DNA from: Nocardioidaceae bacterium
GTDB taxonomy: Bacteria; Actinomycetota; Actinomycetes; Propionibacteriales; Nocardioidaceae
DNA: 10,570 nucleotides
Assembly: GCA_013696015.1 (NCBI GenBank)
Contig: JACCZI010000252.1
Coordinates: forward strand, 1-10,570
Direction of reading: 5' to 3'
Part shown: one piece after another, positions 1 to 6,851 of the stretch
Position numbering within the stretch: position 1 is the first letter of the stretch
How the letters are laid out: each line of letters opens with the position of its first letter
Notes under the pieces: generated by a model
Databases searched by the model: none
Seen by the model: the letters and a program-made list of their open reading frames with translations, nothing else
What the model was told of the DNA's origin: nothing
Position numbers and translations under genes: made by a program

Positions 1-37
1 CGGAGGGGCGGTCCGGTGCCGGTGGGAAGAGTGGCAT
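1..37 (-). CDS. Possible 5' end of a divergent gene leaving the left edge
   Basis: On the minus strand an ATG at 37-35 opens a frame that stays open to the window edge and would begin MPLFPPAPDRPS. A GAGGA stretch lies only two bases upstream, which is close for a ribosome binding site. A minus-strand copy of TATAGT (81-76) sits in the palindromic promoter about 38 bases upstream. Only twelve codons are visible, so neither family nor function can be named. The main reason to suspect a gene is the symmetric promoter. The frame could equally be chance, since short open frames are common at this GC content. Confidence 0.25.
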   Translation of the reverse strand, partial: MPLFPPAPDRPS

Positions 38-73
38 CGTCCTCGCATGTCTGAGCGGGCCTGCCTGGCTCGG

Positions 74-91
74 CGACTATAGTCGTCGGGC
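74..91 (+). promoter_or_regulatory. Palindromic -10 region before the GT2 stub
   Basis: A perfect 12-bp palindrome (74-85) contains TATAGT at 78-83, a near-consensus actinobacterial -10 box. Eight bases (84-91) separate it from the GTG at 92, so a transcript would start at or next to the start codon (leaderless). Because of the symmetry the same box exists on the minus strand at 81-76, so the site could fire in both directions. No clear -35 box is visible about 17 bases upstream. Confidence 0.55.
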
Positions 92-361
92 GTGATGACC
101 GACGACATGACGCACGGATCCCCGCATGGCATCTCGGTTGTCGTACCCGTCCACCAGGGAGAGCGGCATCTCCAAGCGGTCGTCGATGAGCTGCTGCCGC
201 TCGTCCATCCCTTCCTCACCCCGGACCGCCACCTGCTCCAGGTGGTCGAGATCATCCTTGGATACGACCCTGGTCCGGACGACTCGGCGCGGGTGAGCCG
301 AGAGCTCGCCGAGAAGCACGAGATCGTGCGCCCGGTGCAGTTCAGTATCCCGGACGCCTGA
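92..361 (+). pseudogene. Truncated family 2 glycosyltransferase (N-terminal stub)
   Basis: This 89-codon frame looks like the beginning of a GT2 (GT-A fold, DPM1/GtrB-like) glycosyltransferase, an enzyme class that moves a sugar from a nucleotide donor to a lipid phosphate on the cytoplasmic face. ISVVVPVHQGERHL (residues 14-27) is the first beta strand and nucleotide-binding loop. The stretch VVEIILGYDPGPDDSARV (51-68) is the second strand with the family's DxGPDDS-type loop. After RPV (80-82), where full members usually continue into an SRNFGQHAATLAGM-like helix, the frame runs QFSIPDA and stops. The DxD metal site, acceptor region and C-terminal membrane helices are absent; full members are usually around 300 residues. 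No continuation is visible in the other frames, because the next gene begins at once. About one codon in six ends in A or T, more than in most neighbours, which fits relaxed selection. The start is GTG 92 behind the TATAGT box; ATG 95 is an alternative. It is probably a deletion remnant, though a stable short protein cannot be excluded. Confidence 0.65.
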
Positions 362-2044
362 GGCAACGGTCGGTGGGTGCTCCGGCGCTGGTGTGGCCGG
401 CGCTCGCCGGGGCGTGCGTCGTGGTGGCCCTGGCGGCGGGTGACCCGCTCGACACCAGCGTGATCTATCTCGGGGTGTGGTTGATCTCGACGCTGGTGCC
501 CGGTGTCTTGATGTGGCGTGCGCTGGCGGGGTCTCGCACCGTGCCGCAGGACGTGGGGTTCGGCGCGGCCACTGGCATCGGATGGCTGTTGCTGGCCTGG
601 CTGGTCGGCATGATGGTCGGGCAGCCATGGCTGATCTGGCTCTGGCCGGTCGGCGTCATCACCGCCTTCACCGCGATCCCACGGCTGCGGGCGCACTGGC
701 GGTCGCAGCTGGCGGCGGACGGATCCCCGACTCCGGTCGGGTGGCACGTGGGGATGGCCGCTGTCTGCGGGGTTGCACTAGTGCGCCTGCTCACCTCGCT
801 GCGGGTGTTCCCGCTGCCGCCCGAGCCGCACTCGTACTTCCGCGACCTCTGGTACCACCTCTCGGCGGTCGAGGAGCTGTCCCGCACCTGGCGGCCGCAG
901 GACCCGAGCGTGGCGGGGGAGCCGTTGCGCTACCACTGGTTCGTCGAGGCGCACATGGCCGCCACCCAACAGCTGAGCGGCGTGCCGGCGCAGCAGATCG
1001 TGCTGCACCTGTGGATCATCCCGATGTTGGTGACGTTCCTGCTCGTCGCGGGCGCAGTCGCCGACCGGCTCAGCGGCCGCTGGTGGGCCGGTCCGCTCGC
1101 CGCGGCCGTCGTGGGAGTCGTCCCGGTCACGCTGTTCCTGACCGGCTGGCCGTACCTTGCCTTCGGCTACAGCAGCGGCTTCCTGTTGCAGAGCCACACC
1201 AGCTGCCTGGCCGTGGTTGTGATGCTCGCGATCGTCGGCCCGGTCAGCGACATCGTCCGCGGCGTTCACACCCGCAGCACCTGGGTGGTCATGGCGCTGC
1301 TGTTGGCGCTCGGCGCCGGAACCAAGCCGACCATCCTGCCGGTGGTGCTGGCGGGGACGCTCGTGGCTGGCCTGGTGGCATGGCGGGTCGAGGGCCGGAC
1401 GCCCTGGCGCCTGGTGGCACTTGCCGGCGTCACCGTCGCCTTGCTTCCGCTCGCGACGCTGGTCGTCACCGGCAGCACCGGGGGAAGCCGGCTGCAGCTG
1501 TGGGGGCTGCTGAAGATGTACGGCAGCTTCGAGCAGCTCACAGGTGACACCTCGCTCCCGGCCAGCGGCGGTTGGCTGGTGGGCGGGCTCGACGGCGCCG
1601 ACCTGTCATTGTGGCTGCTGGCCCTGGCGTTCATCGTGTGGTTCGCGAGCACCGAGCTGCCACGACTCCTCAGCCTGGCCGAGCCGTTGACCCCGGACGG
1701 ACGACGGGACCCGGTGTCGTGGTGGGTCGCCGGCTGCGTCCTCGGCGGCTTCGTCGCCACGTTCGTGCTGTCGCACGTCCAGTTCAGTCAGATCTACTTC
1801 TTGCGCACCGTCGAGTCACTGGGCGCGGTGGCCACGGTCGCGTTGCTCGCCCGGCGGCTCCCGGAGGGCAGCCTCGACTTCCGGCACCGGCGGGCGTTGC
1901 TGGTCATGGTGACAGCAGGGGTGACCACCGCCGCTCTGCTACGCATCGCTCTCCCGTCCCTCGACCCCCAGAGCGTGGGCACCGTCGTGGCGGTGTTGCT
2001 CGTCCCGCTGGGCGTGGTCGCCGCAGTGTTGCTGGCCGCCCTCG

Positions 2045-2048
2045 CCCC
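2045..2048 (+). other. Apparent +1 frameshift site (run of four C)
   Basis: Reading CCCC as CCC restores one frame, giving ALALARRRISPSAHR between two hydrophobic helices: a short basic loop, as expected on the cytoplasmic side. Without the change the first frame runs on as Gly/Ser-rich sequence to 2262. The second frame is open back to 1925, so the shift could formally lie anywhere in 1925-2092. The C run is the natural slip point because hydrophobicity and the RRR loop fit best there. Genuine mutation, assembly error and programmed shifting cannot be told apart here. Confidence 0.6.
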
Positions 2049-2092
2049 TGGCCCGACGCCGGATCTCGCCCTCAGCCCACCGGCCGGCGACG

Positions 2093-2659
2093 GTGGTTCT
2101 GGTGGCGGCCTTTCTGCTGGCCGCGGCGGTTCCGGGTGCGGTTGTCGAGTCCGCGAGTGCGCTGCGCTACACCGCGGACCCGCCCTCGGCGGAGCCCTCC
2201 CAACGGCAGTACCTGAGTCGCGCGGAGCAGGCGGCGGCGCTCTGGCTGAAGTCACACGCTGACACCGACGACGTCGTGGTGACGAACGTGTTCTGCTCCC
2301 CGGCTGCATACCAGCCCGGCTGTGTTCATGAAGCGTTCTGGGTCTCGGCCTTGACCGGCCGGCGGCTGGTGCTCGGGGGCTGGGCCTACACGGCCCGCAA
2401 TCTGACCGAGTCCTCCGAGGCCGGGATCTCGTACCGGCGCTCCCCGACCCCGTGGCCGGAGCGTCTCCGGCTGAGTCTCGGGGCGGTTCGACAACCCACC
2501 CCGCAGATCCTCCAGCGGCTGCAACGCGACTACGACGCCCGATGGATCTTCGCCGACGGCCGCGCGACCGCGATCTCCGCGCGGCTGGGCCGGCTCGCCG
2601 ACCTGCGGTTCCGCAACCTCGACGTGGCAATCTACGAGCTGCGGAACACCGAGGGCTGA
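2093..2659 (+). CDS. 3' reading frame: last membrane helix and extracytoplasmic domain of the GT-C-like protein
   Basis: This is the 3' portion of the interrupted gene, in the frame after the shift. A gene finder would open it at GTG 2093 (188 residues). It begins with one hydrophobic helix, VVLVAAFLLAAAVPGAVV, followed by about 165 soluble residues. Recognisable parts are AEQAAALWLKSHADTDDVVV (~46-65), TNVFCSPAAYQPGC (~66-79) and FWVSALTGRRLVLGGWAY (~84-101). Domains with a 'DDVVxTN' strand and a 'WVSAxxxRRVLVxGWAY' strand are, from memory, the C-terminal extracytoplasmic part of large actinobacterial membrane proteins, so I read this as a continuation, not a separate gene. No ribosome binding site is seen before GTG 2093. 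If expressed alone it would be an anchored domain of unknown use. Confidence 0.5.
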   Translation: MVLVAAFLLAAAVPGAVVESASALRYTADPPSAEPSQRQYLSRAEQAAALWLKSHADTDDVVVTNVFCSPAAYQPGCVHEAFWVSALTGRRLVLGGWAYTARNLTESSEAGISYRRSPTPWPERLRLSLGAVRQPTPQILQRLQRDYDARWIFADGRATAISARLGRLADLRFRNLDVAIYELRNTEG

Positions 2660-2853
2660 AACTCCGGCCGCAGCGGCGCGCGCACCAGGCTCGTGGGATG
2701 CCCCCACCTGCCGCGCGGCGCCGGCGTCGTACGAACCCTGGCTGCCGCACGTCGGGCGGCGACAACGGTCACCAGCGCAGCGAGCTCCTCAGGAGACGGC
2801 GAGCCGTGCACGACGCGCAGCAGCGGTGGCCCCACCTCAGGCCCGACGCTCAC
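2632..2853 (-). CDS. accE: Acyl-CoA carboxylase epsilon subunit
   Basis: A 73-residue protein with the signature of the small epsilon subunit of actinobacterial acyl-CoA carboxylases, which stabilises the complex of the biotinylated alpha subunit with the beta carboxyltransferase and raises its activity. The diagnostic stretch is PLLRVVHGSPSPEELAALVT (residues 10-29), followed by an Ala/Arg-rich helix, a Pro-rich linker and a terminal W-x-x-P...LVRAPLRP segment (50-62), matching the usual two-part layout. It is short, like Streptomyces epsilon subunits and unlike the longer mycobacterial AccE5. Its GTG start overlaps the TGA of the beta-subunit gene (GTGA, 2853-2850), so translation is very likely coupled and the pair forms an operon. 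The stop (TAG, 2634-2632) lies 28 bases inside the convergent membrane-protein gene. Short length and low complexity are the main sources of doubt, but position and motif agree. Confidence 0.88.
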   Translation of the reverse strand: MSVGPEVGPPLLRVVHGSPSPEELAALVTVVAARRAAARVRTTPAPRGRWGHPTSLVRAPLRPEFQPSVFRSS

Positions 2854-4466
2854 AGCGGGATGTTCCCGTGCTTCTTCGGCGGCAGCGTCTCACGCTTGTT
2901 CCGCAGCAGCCGCAGCGCGCGTACCACCTCGGCTCGCGTCTCGTGCGGCGCGATGACCGCATCGACGTAGCCGCGCTCGGCGGCGACGTAGGGGTTGGCC
3001 AGCGTGTCCTCGTACTCCACGATGAGCTCGGCGCGGCGAGCCTCCGGGTCCGCCGCCTCCGCGAGCTCACCGCGGTACAGGATGTTGACCGCGCCCTGCG
3101 CCCCCATCACCGCGATCTGGGCGGTGGGCCAGGCGAGGTTGACGTCTGCGCCGAGGTGCTTGGACCCCATCACGTCGTACGCGCCTCCGTAGGCCTTGCG
3201 GGTGATGACCGTGACCAAGGGGACGGTCGCCTCGGCGTAGGCGTAGATCAGCTTGGCGCCCCGGCGGATGATGCCGTTCCACTCCTGGTCGGTGCCCGGC
3301 AGGAACCCCGGGACGTCGACGAACGTCAGCACAGGCACGTTGAACGCGTCGCAGGTGCGCACGAAGCGCGCCGCCTTCTCGCTGGCGTCGATGTCGAGCG
3401 TCCCGGCGTACTGCATCGGCTGGTTGGCGACGACGCCGACGCTGCAACCCTCGACCCGGCCGAAACCGACCACGATGTTTGGCGCGAACATCGCATGCAC
3501 CTCGAGAAACTCGGCGTCGTCGAGCACCGACTCGATCGCGATGTGGATGTCGTACGGCTGGTTCGGCGAGTCCGGGATCAGGACGTCGAGTGCCCGGTCG
3601 GTGTCGGTGACCTCGAGGCCGGCCAGGCACTCGTACGTCGGCGGCCCGTCGAGGTTGTTGCTCGGCAGGTAGCCCAGCAGCGCCTTCACGTAGTCGAGCG
3701 CGTCCGCCTCGTCGGCGCCCATGTAGTGCGCGTTGCCGCTCTTGGTGTTGTGCGTGCGGGCGCCGCCCAGCTCCTCGAACGTGACGTCCTCCCCGGTGAC
3801 GGTCTTGATGACGTCCGGACCGGTGATGAACATGTGCGAGGTCTGGTCGACCATCACCGTGAAGTCGGTGACCGCGGGGGAGTACACGTGGCCGCCGGCG
3901 CAGGCGCCCATGATCAGCGAGATCTGAGGGATCACCCCGGAGGCGTGCACGTTGCGCCGGAAGATCTCACCGTAGAGCCCGAGCGAGACGACACCCTCCT
4001 GGATCCGGGCGCCGGCGCCCTCGTTGATCCCGACCACCGGGCAGCCCGTCTTCATCGCGAGGTCCATGACCTTGCAGATCTTCTCCCCGTACACCTCGCC
4101 GAGGCTGCCGCCGAACACGGTGAAGTCCTGTGCGAAGACGCACACCTGGCGACCGTCGACGGTGCCGTACCCGGTCACCACACCGTCGCCGTACGGGCGC
4201 CTGTCCTCGAGCCCGAAGGCGGTGCTGCGGTGCCGGGCCAGCTCGTCGATCTCCACGAACGACCCCTCGTCGAGCAACAGGCCGACCCGCTCCCGCGCCG
4301 TGAGCTTGCCGCGGGCATGCTGCTTCTCGACCGCGCGCTCGGACCCCGCGTGGATCGCCGCGTCGAGCCGACGGTCGAGGTCGGCGATCTTGCCGGCCGT
4401 CGTGTGGACGTCGATGTCGTCGGGGACCTCGGTCGCCAGCGGGTCCTGCGCTGCAGGATGTGTCAC
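2850..4466 (-). CDS. accD5: Acyl-CoA (propionyl-CoA) carboxylase beta subunit
   Basis: The carboxyltransferase subunit of a biotin-dependent acyl-CoA carboxylase. It moves the carboxyl group from carboxybiotin on the alpha subunit to propionyl-CoA (methylmalonyl-CoA product) and possibly acetyl-CoA, supplying fatty-acid and polyketide extender units in the cytosol. The 538 residues align by eye over their whole length with mycobacterial AccD5 and Streptomyces PccB. The N-terminal crotonase-like half has GAGARIQEGV (150-159) and MGACAGGHVYSPA (186-198), the oxyanion/CoA region. The C-terminal half has VDVPGFLPGTDQE (383-395) and RKAYGGAYDVMGSKHLGADV (423-442), the biotin-side region; the end is PPKKHGNIPL. 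Asp431 in GGAYDVMG matches the residue linked to propionyl-CoA preference in Streptomyces PccB; from memory, M. tuberculosis AccD5 has Cys there. The start is GTG 4466, seven bases behind TACCCT; GTG 4472 is two codons longer. Extension to ATG 4523 would add 19 untypical residues across both promoters. The gene is also called pccB. Confidence 0.96.
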   Translation of the reverse strand: MTHPAAQDPLATEVPDDIDVHTTAGKIADLDRRLDAAIHAGSERAVEKQHARGKLTARERVGLLLDEGSFVEIDELARHRSTAFGLEDRRPYGDGVVTGYGTVDGRQVCVFAQDFTVFGGSLGEVYGEKICKVMDLAMKTGCPVVGINEGAGARIQEGVVSLGLYGEIFRRNVHASGVIPQISLIMGACAGGHVYSPAVTDFTVMVDQTSHMFITGPDVIKTVTGEDVTFEELGGARTHNTKSGNAHYMGADEADALDYVKALLGYLPSNNLDGPPTYECLAGLEVTDTDRALDVLIPDSPNQPYDIHIAIESVLDDAEFLEVHAMFAPNIVVGFGRVEGCSVGVVANQPMQYAGTLDIDASEKAARFVRTCDAFNVPVLTFVDVPGFLPGTDQEWNGIIRRGAKLIYAYAEATVPLVTVITRKAYGGAYDVMGSKHLGADVNLAWPTAQIAVMGAQGAVNILYRGELAEAADPEARRAELIVEYEDTLANPYVAAERGYVDAVIAPHETRAEVVRALRLLRNKRETLPPKKHGNIPL

Positions 4467-4479
4467 GGTCACGAGGGTA
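4467..4479 (-). promoter_or_regulatory. Leaderless-type promoter of accD5
   Basis: On the minus strand TACCCT (4479-4474) is followed by a seven-base spacer (4473-4467) and then GTG at 4466. That is the distance expected between a -10 box and the transcription start, so the mRNA would begin at the start codon. No -35 match is evident. Confidence 0.5.
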
Positions 4480-4509
4480 GCCGCGCGGCGGCTCGCATCC
4501 GGCGGCTGT

Positions 4510-4536
4510 TGGGCGTCGCCCATTATCCTCGGCGTG
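4510..4536 (+). promoter_or_regulatory. Leaderless-type promoter and palindrome before the YfhO-like gene
   Basis: TATCCT (4524-4529) is followed by seven bases (4530-4536) and ATG 4537. Just upstream, 4510-4522 is a perfect inverted repeat, TGGGCG-T-CGCCCA, ending one base before the -10 box. It covers where RNA polymerase would sit between -10 and -35 and could be an operator, though such GC-rich repeats also occur by chance. The two divergent promoters share a 70-base spacer (4467-4536). Confidence 0.5.
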
Positions 4537-6837
4537 ATGGGGGTTCAGCAGGTCTCCGAGCGTGCTGGGGGACGCGTCGTCGAGACACGGACCGCGCCGC
4601 AGCCCGCCGATCGTGAGCTCCCCGATGGCCCGACCGGCCGCTGGGTCGGCGTCTCGCTGGTCGGTCTCGGCGTCGCGATCGGCCTGGTGCGTCTTGTCGA
4701 GCCCCGGTTCTTCCTCAGCGGCGACAAGCAGGCCATGTTCCTTCCGGCGATGCGCGACATCGGGCGACGGCTGCTCGACGGCGAGTTCCCCGTCATCGAC
4801 CCCGACCTGGCCGCCGCCGGCAACTACGCGCTCAACCTGCAGTACGGCCTCTACGACCCGTTCCAGCTCCTGCTCGCCATGGCACTGAGCCGCATCGACA
4901 ACCTGCTGCTGGCGGCGACACTGTGGTCGGTCACGCTCCTTGCGGTGCTGTGCGCCGGCATGTGTGCGCTGCTGCTTCGGCTCCGGGTGCCGGGGTGGTG
5001 GGCGGCCGCGGGTGCGGTCGGCGTCGCCCTCGCCGGCTACACGCTCTACCAGCTCGCGCCCAGCTGGATCTCGGCGATGGGCAGCCTGGTGTGGATCCCG
5101 TGGTGGTGGCGGTCCTGGTACGGCCGCCGGGGGAGCCGGTGGTCGCTCGCGGGGCTTGCTGTCTTCGGCTACCTGCTGGTGGCGACCGGCTGGCCGTTCA
5201 CCTGGTTGGCCGTCGCCTTCATCGGCATCGGCCTGGTCGCGGAGGAGGTCCTCCGGCGGCCACGCGACCGAGGCGCCGACGAGTCGCGGCTCTGGCTCCG
5301 CTCGCTCGTCAGCCGCGTGCTGGCCGCGTTGGGAGGAGCGCTCGCGGGGGCGACCGTCGCAGTGCCGATTTTGATGGCGTACGAGTACACGGTCCGCACC
5401 ACCGCGATCGCCGACGACGGCCGCTGGCGGCCCAACTTCGCCGACCTGCTGAGCGTCGCGTCCCCGACGCACTCGATGTACGTCACCGTCCCCGGCGAGA
5501 GCCCCGGGGCACCGGTCTTCTTCGTCGGCTGGTTCATCGCCGTGCTGGTGTGGGGCGTGGCCTGGTCCCGGGACACCTGGCGCGTCCCCGGCGTGCTGAG
5601 CGCCGGCATCGCCACCCTGCTCTCGGCTCTCATGACGCAGATGCCGATGCTGCTGGGTCCGCTGCGGCAGGGCCTGCGCAACCTCGAGGGCTTCCAGCTC
5701 TGTGTCGTCGTCCTGGTGGTCGTCGCGTACGTCCACAGTCCGGCGCGCTGGACGCGGGGCCGGGTGGTCGGAGCCGTCTCGACCGCCGTGGCCACGGGGT
5801 TCCTGGCCTGGGGCCAGCTGCCGACGTCGTCGCCCGTCCTGGTCAGTGCGGCGCTGGTGCTCGGGTGTGTCGTTGCGCTGGTCGGGCTGTTCCACCTGGT
5901 CGGACCCGGCGGGCGATGGGCCGCGATGGGGCGGGCCGCCTCGCTGCCGGCCGGCTTCGCGCTGGTGACCACCGTGCTGCTGACCGGATGGGTCGTGCAC
6001 ACGTACCCCTATCCCGCCGGCTACAACCATGGCCTGACCGACCCCGCCCCGACGGCCGGTCCGGGGGTGGTTGGCGGGGTGCCGACGCTGACGCTCTTCG
6101 ACGACGACGTCGAGAGCATCGAGGTCCGCCAGCAGCTGTACCGCAACGGCATCGGGTACGGCTTCACCCGCCTGAGCGAGTCGTACCGGCCGATCAACGG
6201 CGTGTCCTCCGTCGGTCAGCGGTTCTTCAACGAGCGGCTCTGCATAGGCTGGTACGGCGACGGCTGTCCAGCGGTCGCGGAGCGCCTCACCGAGACCGAG
6301 CCCACCACCGGGCGCACCTGGATCGACCTGCTGGGCGTCGAGCAGGTGCAGGTCGCACCCGGCCCGCTCACCCGAGCCTGGCGGCGGGCGGCCGGACCGG
6401 AGTGGGAGCTGTCCGAGCGGGTGAAGGACGTCACCGTCTACCAGCGCACCGACGAGCTGCCGGTGGTCGGGCGGATCACCGAGGTGGACGGGCCGGCCGC
6501 TGTGTCCCCGCTCGACCTGCAGAACGCGCAGCAGAGCTACCGGGTGGACGCCGGTGACACGGAGACCCGGCTGGTGTTCCGGGACATCTACTTCCCCGGC
6601 TACACAGCCACGCTCGGTGGTGTTCCGCTGGACGTCGACCCGGTCGCGGACGTGTTCGTCTCCGTCGTCATCCCGGCGGGCCTGTTCGGTGAGCTGGTGG
6701 TCTCGTACACACCGGCAGGCGGCGGACTTCGGCTCGGCCTGTGGATCGTGGGCGGTCTGGTGGTCGTGGCCGCCCTGTTCGTTGCCCGTCCGCTTTACAG
6801 CCTGCCCCGCGCCTCGCGCACTCCACCGGATGGTTAG
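4537..6837 (+). CDS. YfhO-like multi-spanning membrane protein
   Basis: A 766-residue membrane protein that resembles the YfhO family, GT-C-related proteins thought to add sugars to envelope polymers using lipid-linked donors; the substrate here is unknown. After a ~36-residue cytoplasmic tail come a first helix (37-54) and an extracytoplasmic loop with SGDKQAMFLPAMRDI (61-75) and LQYGLYDPFQ (101-110), the expected catalytic-type loop with its acidic residues. About eleven further hydrophobic segments follow up to 487. A large soluble region (~488-730) ends with FRDIYFPGYTATLGGVPLDV (681-700) and VIPAGLFGELVVSYTPAG (711-728), the 'YYPGWxAxxDG...PAG...FxYxP' type closing domain of YfhO proteins. 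A last helix is at 733-751. Two Cys (569, 577) in the exterior domain could form a disulphide. The start is ATG 4537 seven bases after TATCCT; GTG 4534 is an alternative, and the frame is open much further upstream, but only as antisense of accD5. Divergent from accD5 and 14 bases before birA. Confidence 0.8.
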   Translation: MGVQQVSERAGGRVVETRTAPQPADRELPDGPTGRWVGVSLVGLGVAIGLVRLVEPRFFLSGDKQAMFLPAMRDIGRRLLDGEFPVIDPDLAAAGNYALNLQYGLYDPFQLLLAMALSRIDNLLLAATLWSVTLLAVLCAGMCALLLRLRVPGWWAAAGAVGVALAGYTLYQLAPSWISAMGSLVWIPWWWRSWYGRRGSRWSLAGLAVFGYLLVATGWPFTWLAVAFIGIGLVAEEVLRRPRDRGADESRLWLRSLVSRVLAALGGALAGATVAVPILMAYEYTVRTTAIADDGRWRPNFADLLSVASPTHSMYVTVPGESPGAPVFFVGWFIAVLVWGVAWSRDTWRVPGVLSAGIATLLSALMTQMPMLLGPLRQGLRNLEGFQLCVVVLVVVAYVHSPARWTRGRVVGAVSTAVATGFLAWGQLPTSSPVLVSAALVLGCVVALVGLFHLVGPGGRWAAMGRAASLPAGFALVTTVLLTGWVVHTYPYPAGYNHGLTDPAPTAGPGVVGGVPTLTLFDDDVESIEVRQQLYRNGIGYGFTRLSESYRPINGVSSVGQRFFNERLCIGWYGDGCPAVAERLTETEPTTGRTWIDLLGVEQVQVAPGPLTRAWRRAAGPEWELSERVKDVTVYQRTDELPVVGRITEVDGPAAVSPLDLQNAQQSYRVDAGDTETRLVFRDIYFPGYTATLGGVPLDVDPVADVFVSVVIPAGLFGELVVSYTPAGGGLRLGLWIVGGLVVVAALFVARPLYSLPRASRTPPDG

Positions 6838-6851
6838 GGTCTGCGGTCGCG
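6835..6851 (+). promoter_or_regulatory. Possible -10 box for birA overlapping the upstream stop codon
   Basis: TAGGGT (6835-6840) shares its TAG with the stop codon of the YfhO-like gene and lies 11 bases before ATG 6852, which would leave a leader of about five bases. The spacing is less ideal than at the other genes here and the box is weaker. birA may also be read from the upstream promoter, since the gap is only 14 bases. Confidence 0.3.

Larger units (their letters stand above)
373..2659 (+). pseudogene. GT-C-like multi-spanning membrane protein, interrupted by a frameshift
   Basis: A large integral membrane protein, probably a GT-C-fold glycosyltransferase or relative that uses lipid-linked sugars on the outer face of the membrane. 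The first frame is open from GTG 373 to 2262, but its last ~65 residues turn into Gly/Ser/Arg-rich sequence with no hydrophobic pattern. The sensible continuation, a membrane helix and a soluble domain, is one frame over and ends at 2659. Dropping one base at 2045-2048 gives a 761-residue protein. It has about 12-14 hydrophobic segments from residue 9 to 590 and a soluble domain at ~592-761. A first-loop motif FRDLWYHLSAVEEL (156-169) followed by GEPLRYHWFVEAH (182-194) resembles the acidic/His loop of GT-C enzymes. The start is supported by GAGG at 360-363, nine bases upstream, which overlaps the stub's stop codon, so translation may be coupled. Its 3' end overlaps accE tail to tail. The exact substrate is unknown. 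It may be inactivated, or the shift may be a sequencing error. Confidence 0.75.

Noticed and set aside
2693..2707. GTGGG-CCCAC hairpin after the GT-C-like gene as a terminator
   Set aside because: Only five pairs, no T-run, and it lies inside accE coding sequence; too weak to call.
4467..4523. Longer accD5 start at 4523
   Set aside because: The extra residues are not typical of the family and would put both divergent promoters inside coding sequence; GTG 4466 sits at the right distance behind a -10 box.
2826..4616. Plus-strand open frame of 596 codons opposite accD5
   Set aside because: It is antisense to a clearly recognised carboxylase gene and its protein is rich in Arg, Val, Asp, Gly and His without domains. 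Long antisense frames are expected at this GC content.
3967..6030. Minus-strand open frame of 687 codons across accD5 and the YfhO-like gene
   Set aside because: The translation is low-complexity Arg/Pro/Gly/Gln sequence, antisense to the YfhO-like gene and out of frame with accD5; no motif is recognisable.
6741..6851. Earlier birA start at 6741
   Set aside because: It lies within the last membrane helix of the upstream gene and adds an Arg/Gly/Pro-rich tail with no helix-turn-helix pattern.
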